A stretch of 64,000 nt of DNA from Megalobrama amblycephala (taxonomy: Eukaryota; Chordata; Actinopteri; Cypriniformes; Xenocyprididae). The stretch lies in assembly GCF_018812025.1 (NCBI RefSeq), contig NC_063066.1:4264382-4328381 (forward strand). The letters are read 5' to 3'. The notes beneath the pieces were generated by a model that was given only the letters and a program-made list of their open reading frames with translations, was not told the origin of the DNA and made no database searches. Position 1 is the first letter of the stretch; every line of letters begins with the position of its first letter. Both the position numbers and the translations under genes were made by a program. Of the stretch, positions 52,400 through 64,000 are shown one piece after another.

Positions 52400-53330
52400 A
52401 CAACCCAAAGAGAATGTGCTGCCATCCAAATAAATTGCTCTTGGCTGCGCACCAATTCATTGCTATGGGGTATTGACGTGTATGGTGAATATTTAAAATC
52501 TTCCACTCGTCTCAGTCCTCCCTCGAGATGTTTCTGACAACCCAGCGCTCTGTTCGGAAACACAACAACATTTATTTGTTTTCCAACGTGTCTCAACTTC
52601 ATTCCGTATTTAATCGGAGCACTTCAAAGTCATTGTTATTTGGACATAACAGCTGCAGGTAAAAAACGCATCCAATTATGAGAACCCAGAGGAGTGCATT
52701 TTGCTCGGGCAGAAGAAGCAGCCACCTTCCTTTAAGCTCAGGGCTCAACCTTGGCTGGGAAGTTGAACTGGTAATGGGCAGCCAACCCAGCATCTTAGCA
52801 ACTGCCATTGACCTGCTGCGGAAACTATGTGTGAATGAGGCACAAGTCCTGAGACAAGTTTGCGCCCAGGGTATAGGGCCATTTTTTCATGGGCCATAAT
52901 AGTGGCTTTGTGCACACATTATCTGCAGGCCTGGAGGACCCTACTTGGGATGAGAAGCACGGGAGACAAAGCAGATGCCCGCTGGTGTAATTGCACCAAC
53001 AGTGGCATGCCGTAGTGCACCACAACTGTTGTGCAATGAAGGAAATGGGCAAAATGCATTTTCCTTGAGGAAAGCATTATTCCACTGTGTAAAAAAAAAA
53101 CTAAACAAAAACATGTGGGCCTGTTGAAAAAGTTAACCCTGTTTAGCTTTTGCTCTGGTTATGATTGGCGCTCATCAGACGTCGTTCAACATCCGACAGA
53201 CAAATCGACCTCCTCCATTGTGGAATTATGAGAGAAAAGTTGATAAATGCAAGACAATGGTCCTATTGTTCTGATGGAGAAGGAGGCGGTGACATATTCT
53301 GAGTCATAAAACATCCTCGTTATTACGTAC
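52400..53330. promoter_or_regulatory. candidate conserved non-coding / enhancer block
   Basis: About 900 bp free of repeats recognised elsewhere in the window, with no good coding frame. It has many transcription-factor-like words: cagctg (~52,650), ccaattatgag, gtgtaattgcacc, acaactgttgt, and two SOX-like attgt/acaat sites (acaatggtcctattgttct at ~53,255). The composition differs from the surrounding AT-rich repeats. Regulatory role, and cxcl14 or a flanking developmental gene as target, are inference. Confidence 0.3.
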
Positions 53331-54183
53331 AGAGGCGCATGACATGCTTACAATATGAATAATAATGACACGTTTGAATAGTGACGTTGGAAACTCAAAC
53401 TCCTGAAGGACTTCACTGTGGCTTCACACAGCAGAACGATGGCAAAACTGAGCATTTGTGTTCAACAAAAGACGCAAAAATGATCAAATAAAGGGTGAGA
53501 GATTGACTGGAGCTTTAGCAGCTAATTGTTGTAACTAAACAAAATCCTCTTACTGATTACATCGGGATTCATGTGCTGAGGATTATGGGAAATGTGCAGA
53601 GGTTGTTTTGCTCTGGATCAGGAATGACAAATAAGCAAATAGGACTCAACGCAGCTGGGTGACTGAAATGCAAAACTGTGAGGGGGAGAGATCACAGTGA
53701 AGCCGCACAATAGATAGACTGTAGAGATTTCTTCTGGTTTAGAAGATCTGGCGCTAATCTGTATCTCACTGGGGAGAACAATGCGAAACAGAGATATTTC
53801 ATGAATCACTTTAAACTTCATTGTTCTACTGGGAAATGCGTCATCGCTTGCCGGAAGCATTTAACCACGTCAACCCACATATTTTATATACTGATATAGC
53901 ATAATGGCAATTTGAATTCCAAAATATCTTTTGTTATGTCATCATCAGGGAATACATGAGTCACTGAATGTCTACTGATAGTGGATCTGTAGGGTTTTAA
54001 GAAAACTTCAAAGAAAGAGCTTGAATAAGATGGATATTTATGCAAAAAAGAGATTTGCTTAATTGTATTGAATGTGCAATTGTTGTGTACTGCAAATCTT
54101 AAATGCATGTATTTTTTAAAAACTTGCAGATAATATAATCATTAACAAAATAAAAGGCCACTAAAGTGTACTTAAAGAGAGTA

Positions 54184-55742
54184 TACACTGTGTGCAGAAT
54201 TATTAGGCAAGCTAACTTTCTGATCATATTTTTTTTCCAAACACATTTTTCCAACCAATTTCAATCCACATCAATCTTAATAACTACTATTAATAATGTT
54301 TTTAATCATTTATAAGTGATATATAATTGTTCATGAAGGCTGGAAATGAAAAATGCCTTATATTCAGGTGTGCAGAATTATTAGGCAGGTTTGCTTTTAC
54401 AGGCAAAATGAGCCAAAAAAGAGATTTAACTTAGACTGAAAAGTCAAAAATGATTAAATACTCACGAGAAGGACGCAATACTAATGCAATACTAGAAATG
54501 GCAAAGTTAAAGCATGACCAATGGACAGCAAAATGCTCATTGGGTCAGCGGGGTCATACAAAAACAGGTGGAAAAGAAAAGACACATGTTAACTGCAAAA
54601 GAGTTAAGAATTAAGGTGAAGAGTTAAGTGTGAAACCATCAGGAACCTTTTAGTCTCCAGCGCCACCATTTTCCAGAACTGCAACCTACCTGGAGTCTCC
54701 AGAAGTGCAAGGTGTCTCAGAGACTTAGTTAGGTTAGCTAAAGAATCCTAAAAAATGACCCGCTCTTAATAAGAATCACAAGCTGAAGTGTTATAAAATA
54801 CATGAAGACTGGGTTTTTATAGGCCTTAGAGACAGACAGATTGAGAGTGACTCCTGAAGGACCAGCACCACATCCTCTTTTACCACTGTTTGAAGAATTT
54901 ATCTTCCAGAATCTGGCAGTAAGTTTTGGAAGATCATTTTTAGTCCATCTCTGCAAGACGGACATTTCAGGATAAGAGAGGGACTAAAAGTAAACTCCCA
55001 CACCTTACTGCCAGATTTTGGAAGATAAATTCTTCAAACAGTGGTACAAGAGGATGTGGTGCTGGTCCTTCAGGAGTCACTCTCAAGCTGTCTGTCTATA
55101 AAGCCTATAAAAACCCAGTGTTCATGTATTTCACAACATTTCAGCTTGTGATTATTATTAAGAGCGGGTCATTTTTTAGGATTCTTTAGCTAACCTAAGT
55201 CTCTGAGATCCTGACACCTTGCACTTCTGGAGACTCCAGGTAGGTTGCAGTTCTGGAAAATGGTGGCGCTGGAGACTAAAGGGTTCCTGATGGTTTCACA
55301 CTTAATTCTTCACCTTAGTTCTTCAATCTTTTGCAGTTAACATGTGTCTTTTCTTTTCCACCTGATTTTGTATGACCCCGCTGACCCCATGAGCATTTTG
55401 CTTTCCCTTGGTCATGCTTTCACTTTGCAAATTCTAGTATTGCATTAGTATTGCGTCCTTCTCGTGAGTATTTAATAATTTTTGACTTTTCAGTCTGAGT
55501 TAAATCTCTTTTTTTGGCTCATTTTGCCTGTAAAAGCAAACCTGCCTAATAATTCTGCACACCTGAATATAAGGCATTTTTCATTTCCAGCCTTCATGAA
55601 CAATTATATATCACTTATAAATGATTAAAAACAATATTAATAGTAGTTATTAAGATTGATGTGGATTGGAATTGGTAAAATGTGCTTGGAAAAAAAATAT
55701 GATCAGAAAATCAGCTTGCCTAATAATTCTGCACACAGTGTA
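54184..55742. mobile_element. 1.56 kb fold-back element
   Basis: The ends TACACTGTGTGCAGAATTAT and ATAATTCTGCACACAGTGTA are exact inverted copies. The arms (about 54,184-54,927 and 55,003-55,742) pair along their whole length around a ~75-bp loop. TA at both ends fits a Tc1/mariner target. No transposase is encoded. Confidence 0.93.
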
Positions 55743-56303
55743 CAGTTTCAGTTACACTTTATTTTAAGGTCTTTTTGTTATACTGTAATTTAAGTACTGA
55801 GTAATATACATGTATATATAGGATTAGGGTTTGATTTAGTTGCATGTAATTATGCATACATTATGCAATTATGCATTTATAGTTATTACTATAGTAACTA
55901 CATGTAACGTATGCAACAATGACACTGTATAATAAAGTTTGACCACAATTTCTTAACACACCAAAAAAAAAAAAAAAATGACAATAATTTGTAATGACAA
56001 ATTAAAAGTTTTATTTTAAAGTACATTTTTATCATTATGTTAATAATCTTTTGTTGTGCTTTAAAGATGTGTTACTAAAGCACATGTAAATTATAATTTA
56101 AGTGTAGTGTGTTATTCAATATTACATTTAAAGCTGATATATTTTAAACATACTAAATTGCAGCTTTAACACTATTCATTTGTAATTGCAAATAGAAAGA
56201 CAATATTTTTAATAGATGATAATTTAAACAGAATTTACTAAAACATGCTTGTCAGTACATTTAGCTGTATACATTTAAGACAAAAATAATTATGAAATTA
56301 CAT

Positions 56304-57203
56304 TTAAAGGGGACCTATTATGCCCCCTTTACAAGATGTAATATAAGTCTCTGGTGTCTCCAGATTGTGTCTGTGAAGTTTCAGCTCAAAATACCCCACA
56401 GATCATTTATTATAGTTTGACAAATTTGCTCCTATTTGGGTGTTTTTGTGTGTGTCACTATAAATGCAAATGAGCTGCTGCTCCCGCCCCCCTTTCCAGA
56501 AGAGGGCGGAGCTTTAACAGCTCACGCTTCGGTTGCTCAACAACAACAAAGCTGGAGAATCTCACGCATCAAGTCGACACTGATGGAGAGACTCAGGAAG
56601 AAGTTACAACTTTTAGGACGTTTCTGAATGGTTAGTGGATAAATGTATGTAGTTTCTGTGGAGTTGATTCAACTCATCCACTAGCATGTGCCGTCATGTT
56701 AATCTTTTGTGCAAATCCAGTGTTAAATTGACCTTCATTTGTGAAGCAGTCCGTAACTTTGCAGATGTTGTTTATGCTCAGACAGCAACGTTACACACTA
56801 ACTAAAGTTAAAAAAGTGGGTCCCACTTTATATTAAGTGGCCTTAACTACTATGTACTTACATCAAAAAATAAGTACAATGTACTTATTGGGTTCATATT
56901 GAATTGCAAAACACTTTTTCTGCTGTTGAGGTGGGGTACGGGTAAGGTTAGGGAAAGCTTTGGTGGTATGGGTAGGTTTAAGGGTAGGGGTAAGGGTTAA
57001 GGGATGGGTCAACAGTGTAATTATAAATGTAATTACAGAAATTAATTACAGATGTAATTACATGCAGGTGTTTTTAAAATATAAGTACAATGTAAAAACT
57101 GCATTGTATCAAATGATTAATTTAAATGTAAGTACATAGTAGTTAAGGCCACTTAATATAAAGTGGGTCCAAAAAGTGAAATCATAATCAACCACCCCTT
57201 TAA
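56304..57203. mobile_element. TTAA-flanked MITE interrupted by a hAT MITE
   Basis: Left TTAAAGGGGACCTATTATG; right ccaccccTTTAA. It contains the block gccctcttctggaaag (inverted) shared with 62,763-63,773. A 352-bp element was inserted at 56,819. Confidence 0.75.
56819..57170. mobile_element. 352-bp hAT MITE with perfect 8-bp TSD
   Basis: The ends GGTCCCACTTTATATTAAGT and ACTTAATATAAAGTGGGTCC are inverted for more than 40 bp with one or two mismatches. AAAAAGTG flanks both sides (56,811-56,818; 57,171-57,178). The interior has ggtaggtttaagggtagggg, a G-rich tract. Confidence 0.93.
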
Positions 57204-57346
57204 TATTAATTTACACCTTTTTATTTAATTGGCATGCAATTAAGTGTAATAAACATTCAGTTCACACTTAAGTACATTCTTTTATAGTATATTTTGTGTG
57301 CATTTTTTTCCTCAAAAATGTGGTAAATTATTCTGAAGCTAAAAAC

Positions 57347-58230
57347 TCACCACACCTGTAATGCACCGGAAAGGTTCATCCTTTCATTCAGCGCCACACA
57401 AACCGCGCTTTCTTCCCAGAACAACCCACGTTTCCACACATCATCACAACGCAAACAAAGCGGACCACATCCCTCCCTCATGGAGATTATATTACAGTAG
57501 CAGGGAAGGGCATTGTTCCCTGTTTCTTTGGCAAATAACGCAAACATTTCCATCAGCAGTTACGAAAAGAACAGGTGGAGAAGTCGCAGATGACAAGGCA
57601 AGTTTAACACAGAAAGTTCCCCATCCCTCCACCGAAGACTCAAGACAGAGAAAGGCCTTGTGCATTGGTGTCCTTTTACTGATGAATCATACATGATAAT
57701 GCTCAAAAGAGACTCCCAGGACAATAAGCGTCGTCAGGAATCCTCTGGAATGTTATGTAAGCGAGCCCTCTGGATTAGCAATGCTATTACAAGTTGAAAC
57801 AATATAGCACTTTTCCCTCAGATTTCGACATAAACAGGATGTTTTGTTTACTCTTCGAGGAAACTTCTACTGTAATGTAGTCCCATGGTGCAGCGGCCGC
57901 TCATCCATCTGACCACGTGTGTCGGGGTGAGGGTGTCTATACCCTCTCACATACAGCAGGGGGGTCTCGCTCAAAGCTGCCAACCTCAGCAGGAAGCTAA
58001 TTACTGTCTCCTCGCCCTGCGTGGCGGGGGGTGTGAAAGCGTGGTGTGCGACTCCAGAGGCACTGCGGAAAGTAGAGCGGCAGCGACGCAGCGGCCGCCC
58101 TCTCAAGCATGAGAGCCCGATTCACATGCACACGCATGGGTCTCGCTTAAATCTGGAGGTCCGATGGAGGTCTGTCATTCACAACCACACGCGGCTCTTC
58201 ATAACATTCTGCTTTAATGTCTTGTGATTG
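57347..58230. other. non-repetitive, relatively CpG-rich block
   Basis: The section 57,885-58,150 has two NotI-like gcggccgc sites and a cacgtg E-box, plus gctaattactg (homeodomain-like). Overlapping open frames on both strands resemble no family. It may be a CpG island, an exon of a gene outside the window, or regulatory DNA. Confidence 0.25.
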
Positions 58231-59299
58231 CACCCTTGTGCAACGCCTCTATTCAGGAGAATTCAGATGACTCTGATATGCTTTTCCTCTGTCTTCCTGA
58301 TGCACTGTGCTACACAGGAATTTCAAAGCAAGTATGTGGTAATCATACATTAAATCAATACGATAACCACTTGACATTCTGTTCCGGCGGAAGCGTAATC
58401 ACTGACCTGACGCTTGACGTATTGACAAACATGGAAGCGCAGAGGATAGAGCAAAACAAAACACCGGTCACGAGTTAGAAGCCTAAAACAAGAATTTGAG
58501 AAATGTCAGAGAATTAAACTTGGATATTTAAAAAAACAAAAAAAACAAACAAACATTGCTTCACTTCAGAAGGCCTTTATTAACCCCCTGGATTCACATT
58601 GATTACTTTTATGATGGATGAATATGCTTCAAAATCTCGGGTACAATTCAAAGCTTGGAAGAGCCAGAATATATTTTAATATAACTCTGATTGTGTTTGG
58701 CTGAAAGAAGAAATTCATATACACCTACACCTGAAAATGCTGGATTAAAAACAACCCAAGTTGGGTTAAAAATGGACAAACCCAGTGATTGGGTTGTTTT
58801 GAACCATCGGTTGGGTTAAATGTTTGACCCAACCTGCTGGGTAGTTTTATTTAACTCAACTATTGTTTAAAAATGACTGCATTGCTCACCTAAAATGGAA
58901 ATGAACATTTATTAATACGTTTAATCACTAATTAAATAATAAACAAACAAACATTTATTAAATTGCTTATTAATAAATGTTCACCTTTTGATTATTATTA
59001 TGTCTAAAAAATGCTGGGTTAAAAACAACCTAAGTTGGGTTAAATATGGACAAACCCAGCAGGTTGGGTTAAAGGGCACCTATTATGCCCTCTTTCTCAA
59101 GATGTAATATAAATCTCTGGTCTGGTCAAATTTCATCTTAAAATACCCCACTAATTTTCCCCTATTTGGGGGTGAGCAAAAACATGCCTTTTACTATATT
59201 ACTATATTGCTGGCTAAAAAAATAAATCCAAAATTGGTTGAAAAAAATGGCTGGGTGAAAACAACCCAATCCCTGTGTTTGTCCATATTTTAACCAAAG

Positions 59300-59755
59300 A
59301 CTATAGAACAACACAAGACGTGTCACTCGTATTGTTTTGAATGGGAGAAAGTGAAACGCGCAATATGGCGGAATAAGTCCCGCCTTCAAACTAAGAGCCA
59401 ATCGCCGACTGGTAAAGTCATCGCGTCACTGCAGCGGCCGTTAGAAGCACTGGTTTCTATAGAAACAGTCAGACGCGCGCCTCCGAAATGAGGCACAAGA
59501 GACGCGCATTAGCTTGATCCAGCCTAAAAATACAGTTTTTTGTCATGATTCGAGCGTTTGGAAAAAAAATTATGAGACTGTTGTTGTCAGATTTCATTTG
59601 TTATTTCAAATATGAAATTTAATCGAAAGCTTGGCAAACAGCTTTGGAGAATTTGATGTTTCCCCATTCAAAGAGATAGGAGCTGCATGGATGCCCAGGA
59701 TGCCCGAGAGGCGTTTCAAAGATGGCCGCCGAGTGAACTGACTTGTCTTAAAGGT
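59300..59755. repeat. dispersed repeat, copy B
   Basis: Same orientation and order as 90-560. Copy B has small indels (for example an insertion near 59,485) and is followed at once by the TTAA insertion. Confidence 0.78.
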
Positions 59756-60431
59756 CCCGTTCTTCGTGATCCCATGTTTCAAACTTTAGTTAGTGTGTAA
59801 TGTTGTTGTTAGAGTATAAATAAAATCTGTAAAATTTTAAAGCTCAAAGTTCAATGCCAAGCGAGATATTTTATTTAACAGAAGTCGCCTACATCGAACG
59901 GCCAGTTTGGACTACATCCCTCTACTTCCTTCTTTAATGACGTCACTAAAACAGTTTTTTGACTAACCTCTGCCCACAGGAATACACAAGAGTTGCGTTT
60001 GTAGAGTGTGTTTGTCGCCATGTCGTCAAAACGCTGTTATTTCCATCCCGCAGTCCAATCACCGGGTCTGATTCCGGATCAAATTGATAGGGTAAAATTA
60101 AAGACATGTTTACAATAACACTGAGCGCGTGCATCTCCACGTTATGGTAAGAGGCGTGACCTTTCCGGGCAAGGAGCGCTAAGCTGCTGTCGAATCACAA
60201 CACAGGAACCGCTGGCACAATCAGAACTCGTTACGTATTTCTGAAGGAGGGACTTCATAGAACAAGGAAGTCATCAGCCTGTTTTTATGACAGTGGAAAA
60301 AGCGGTATACAGATAAGTAAATTATGTGAAAAATACTGTGTTTTTTTACACGCGAAACATGAACACATGTTATATTGCACACTATAAACACAATCAAAGC
60401 ATCAAAAAAACACGAAAAACGGGACCTTTAA
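59748..60431. mobile_element. TTAA-target MITE with exact TSD
   Basis: TTAA at 59,748-59,751 and 60,428-60,431 bracket AGGTCCCGTTCTTCGTG and CACGAAAAACGGGACCT, inverted with 16 of 17 matching. It is 676 bp between the duplications. TTAA duplication is typical of piggyBac and Kolobok-type elements. It interrupts copy B where copy A (541-544) is intact. Confidence 0.9.
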
Positions 60432-60694
60432 AGGGACTTTGTTTTAACCCAGCAGTTTTTAAAGTGTTGTTGCCTCTAGTCATTATGTGTCTGATTTTTA
60501 ATTTCCAACATATTTTGGGTTCATTTTAAGTCAGCCATATAGTCATATAGTCAATAGTTGTGTTCAATAAAACTACCCAGCAGGTTGTGCAAACATTTAA
60601 CCCAACAGCTGGTTCAAAACAACTTAAATTCTCAGTTCGTCCATATTTACCCCAAATTAGGTTGTTTTTACCCCAGTATTTTTTAGAGTGTAGG

Positions 60695-61146
60695 ATGGCC
60701 TAAGGGTGAGTAAATTATGGGATAATTTTCATTTTTGGGAACTATCCCTTTAAGAAGTCAGTTCCTCTGTTTCTGAAGGTGAATATGAATGACAGTCAGG
60801 CTTTCATAACACCTGAAATATGATTCATAGCAAGTTTCTGTACGCTTGCTGATACATCATTGCTGTGTGGTTGCTAGGTGGATGCTTTCAAGACAACATT
60901 TATGTGAGAGAAAAAAACTTTTTCCATCAACTTAATGTGCTTTTTGTCTTAAAGAGAAAACTCACCCTTATGTCATTCCAAATGTGTATGACTTTCTTTC
61001 TTTTTTTTGTGACACAAAAGAAGATATTTTGAAGATATGAAACATGATTTAAAATAGCATTTTTTAGGTTCCACATAGGAAAAATATGTCATACAGGTTT
61101 GAGTAAATAATGACAGAAATTTCATTTTTGGGTGAATCATCCCTTC
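60695..61146. mobile_element. partial member of the gggtgaactatcccttta family
   Basis: Contains atttttgggaactatccctt (60,733) and a second set of ends, ctcacccttatgtcattcca .. aaatttcatttttgggtgaa. Two degraded copies appear to lie side by side. Confidence 0.55.
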
Positions 61147-62389
61147 AAGTGAAACTCCACCTATATGTGCAGTTACATGTAGAATGTTTTGCTGGCGAAA
61201 TCCAGTCATTGGCGTGAGGGCGAAAGCTTTCCTCACACAGATTCAAGCTGCAAAATTCAGGTTTCAAATTCGCAAGAATTCAAGTTGGTCACATGAATTC
61301 ACTGTGTTGGTTTGAAAGTGACATCTGTGTGAGCTGTGCTTCATATTTACAATAGACAATGGACCCTTTTGCCCACAACATTTTGGTAAATGTGACCGCA
61401 CCTTAACATAAACCTTTAGGCAAATTTTGAGTTTATGCTCACAGTGTTTCCATTCAGGATTTAAGCATTAATTCCAAAATTTGCATAAAAAATACCTAAA
61501 AATGGAAACCTAGCAACTGATATTTTGGTCTTTAGATATGGCTTTTGTTGTTGTTGGTCAGGTGAAGTCTAATCCCTTAGAAAACGAATACAACACACTC
61601 TGATCAACATCATTTATGTCTGAAGCACAAACAGCATAGGATGAGCCACATAAAACCAAAAGTCTGAAAAGTCTGAAAGTGTCACTGCTGTTGCCATGTG
61701 ATTTGAAAGTGTTGTGCAGTGAATCTGACATTGCACAATATATCGTGCAAAAGAGACAGTGAGTCAGAAGGATGTTTCAGACAGTGTTTGGGCCAGCTGT
61801 CAATGAGAGGTGGGAGCATTTATTTTTCTGTGAACATTGTGTTAAATGCTGTATGATAAACACTGGTTAGGGCTGTTGTGAACCCTGAGACAACGCCCCC
61901 ACCAACCGGAGCTCGGCAGTATCAGCATCCTGCGAGTCTTTCAGTGTCTGCTTTCAGGGAGAGTAAATGCAGGTATTCGTTAACAAATGACAATATTTAG
62001 CAACCCAGGGTTAGCAATTTGAACAAACCACTAATCCTGGGTTTAAACTTAGGAACTCGTCCCACACCATTTGCTCTGTAGACATAGATGATGGCTCAAA
62101 GCATGAGGAGAGGTGTGCTATTACTGTTGCTATAAGTGTTTAGACTCTTTACATGGCAAATGATAAAGCTTAGAGTGGGCTCTTTTGCCACTTTTGCCTG
62201 ACACCTAGCAACAACCAACAGTCATAGCAACGTCCTGTTGACAACTGCACAGCAACACTCTGATACAGTATCAGCAACTTTTGCTCAGGCAAGCATGACA
62301 CATATTTTCGGCAGTGGCTATTTACACTTTTGTAAAAGTGTTAAAATAAAAGACTGAGAGTAAAACTGTTTGCAACTTTACATAATGTA

Positions 62390-62712
62390 CATAAAATTTC
62401 TGTTATTTTGAACTTTCTATTTATTGAAGGATCCTACAAAAAGTTTCCATTCCACAGTTTTAAAAATAGATAAGAAGAAATGTTTCTTGAGCATCAAATA
62501 ATCATATTAGAATGATTTCTGAAGGATCATGTGACACTGAAGACTAGAGTAATGATGCTGAATATACTGTATATTAAAATAGAAAAACAGTTACTTTACT
62601 TTAAATTGTAATAATATTTCACAATATTACTGTTTGTACAGTATTTATGGTCAAATAAACTATACTAAGAAATATACAGTAGTGTATACTACTTTTGAAT
62701 GGTACTGTATAC
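62390..62712. mobile_element. partial fold-back element
   Basis: Shares ttctgaaggatcatgtgaca with 49,753-50,676 (second arm only) and ends cttttgaatggtactgta. Confidence 0.65.
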
Positions 62713-62762
62713 AAACAAAAAGTATCTTGTGCAAATAGTGCTAGATGCTAATCACAGTGATT

Positions 62763-63773
62763 TTAAAGGGGACATATCATGAAAATATGAATTTTTCTGT
62801 GTTTAAGTGCTATAATCGGGTGCATCTACCAACCCAGAAAACGTGAAAAAGGACAATCTAGTAACTATGTTTTGGCAAGCCTTTCTCTGCAAGCATGTGA
62901 AAAATGAGCCGTTCAGATTCCGCTCTTCTTGTGACGGAAGGGGTTCTTATTATAATATTACTGCCCCTTAATCTGCACGTTTCCACCCACGGTGTCGCCA
63001 TTTTTTTTTTTCGTAAGTGAAAATTGTGTACCAGTTCTACCACCATGGCAAAAGTTCAAGCAAAGCATGCTAACTGTTCTGTCGTTACCATTTAGAGTCT
63101 CATTAGCTTGGATAGACTGCAAGTTGACCCTGGCAAGCTCGATTGCTAAAAAAAGAAACGTTTCTGTCCGAGCAATATTTTGGATAAAATATTAGACCAT
63201 TCACAGCATTTAATAGCAATCATAAACATTAGCCTGGTGTGTATGGCTCTGTTTGGCAAACAGGTATGCTATTTATAGTGGGCGTCCATATGGGTTTTGC
63301 ACAAAAGATTAACATGACGGCACACGCTAGTCAATGAGTTGAATCAACTCCACAGCAACTACATAAATTTATCCACTAACCATTCAGAAACGTCTAAAAG
63401 TTGTAACTTCTTCCTGAGTCTCTCCATCAGTGTCGACTCCGGTTTGAACAATGTACGGCTGAACAACGTTACTGACAATCCTCATTTTGGCTGCATGAGA
63501 TTCTTCAGCTTTGTTGTTGTTGAGCAACCGAAGCATGAGCTGTTAAAGCTCCGCCCTCTTCTGGAAAGGGGGCGGGAGCAGCAGCTCATTTGCATTTAAA
63601 GGGACACACACAAAAACGGCGTGTTTTTGCTCACACCCAAATTGGGGCAAATTTGACAAGCTATAATAAATGATCTGTGGGGTATTTTGAGCTGAAACTT
63701 CAGAGACACATTCTGGAGACACCAGAGACTTATATTACATCTTGTGAAAAGGCGCATAATAGGTCCCCATTAA
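62763..63773. mobile_element. ~1 kb TTAA-flanked element
   Basis: Left TTAAAGGGGACATATCATG, right GCGCATAATAGGTCCCCATTAA. The right half (about 63,300-63,770) is an inverted copy of 56,304-56,700. Open frames inside are not conserved. Confidence 0.8.
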
Positions 63774-64000
63774 GCGTAAAATCAAATTTTGCTAAAAGTA
63801 AAATATATGTGAGCAATGTTGGGCAGAGTTAGTAAAAAAAGAAATTGCCAACAATGTTTTTGGCATCCAAAACACTCATTTTCTCTTACATTTTTGAAAA
63901 ATGTAAAAATCTGCTTTTATTATTTTTGGTACTTTTGCTACTTTTATGAGGGAGTAAAAGGAAAAAAATAGGGAGTAGATAAAGGAAGGACATGATTGGA

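Larger units (their letters stand above)
58733..60692. mobile_element. complex of gggttaaaaacaaccca elements with nested insertions
   Basis: It begins aaaatgctggattaaaaaca acccaag and ends tattttttagagtgta. It contains further terminus copies (59,008; 59,235; 60,440), the dispersed repeat copy B and a TTAA element. Confidence 0.6.
40761..64000. other. gene-poor region upstream of cxcl14
   Basis: 23 kb without a convincing gene. Repeats are listed separately. Non-repetitive stretches include about 44,330-45,400, 46,000-48,800, 50,880-51,600, 51,840-54,180, 57,210-58,700 and 60,780-62,380. In vertebrates the neurog1 gene commonly lies near cxcl14 (established synteny, from memory), so regulatory DNA is plausible here, but neurog1 itself is not in the window. 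Confidence 0.55.

Noticed and set aside
52678..52899. Overlapping open frames on both strands
   Set aside because: Neither has family resemblance or splice sites in phase; regulatory DNA is the better reading.

Overview
The window is vertebrate nuclear DNA from a ray-finned fish, most likely a cyprinid. It is AT-rich, its genes are split by large introns, and it is crowded with short inverted-repeat DNA transposons of the types that fill carp- and zebrafish-like genomes (hAT-like, TTAA-target and Tc1/mariner-like). The genus is inference; no database was searched. There is no bacterial or viral genome structure, and nearly all long open frames are chance frames or transposon remnants.

Two genes are well supported, both on the minus strand. 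(1) A FAM13-family RhoGAP-domain gene, best matching FAM13B from memory, occupies about 811-29,890. It has a probable non-coding first exon at 29,791-~29,890, the start codon at 16,766-16,768, and five coding exons (16,618-16,798; 14,379-14,588; 12,068-12,245; 11,311-11,458; 811-929). All join in phase to give the first 268 residues; the rest lies left of the window. (2) A complete chemokine gene, cxcl14, lies at about 33,850-~40,720, with four coding exons (40,445-40,508; 39,076-39,181; 37,289-37,402; 34,944-34,959) giving a 99-residue secreted protein. The two genes are head to tail, with the cxcl14 3' end facing the fam13b promoter across roughly 4 kb.

Layout: 1-811 holds repeats. 811-16,798 is the fam13b coding part, with introns full of transposons. 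16,800-29,790 is its first intron, with two large composite hAT-like elements (20,342-22,693 and 23,875-26,692). 29,900-33,720 is repeat-rich intergenic DNA. 33,850-40,720 is cxcl14. 40,790-64,000 is a gene-poor upstream region. It contains a 27-copy minisatellite (about 42,331-43,812), a Tc1-derived inverted element (48,923-49,743), a 1.56 kb fold-back element (54,184-55,742), several TTAA elements, two LINE reverse-transcriptase scraps, and non-repetitive blocks that may be conserved regulatory DNA (notably 52,400-53,330). A possible small two-exon coding fragment (47,458-47,899, minus) is reported at low confidence.

I found no clearly new biological system. The most useful observations are: a RhoGAP domain lacking its arginine finger and other contact residues; a transposon insertion whose empty site is also in the window; a hAT-like element inserted in another, both with perfect 8-bp target duplications; and fold-back elements built from transposon ends.
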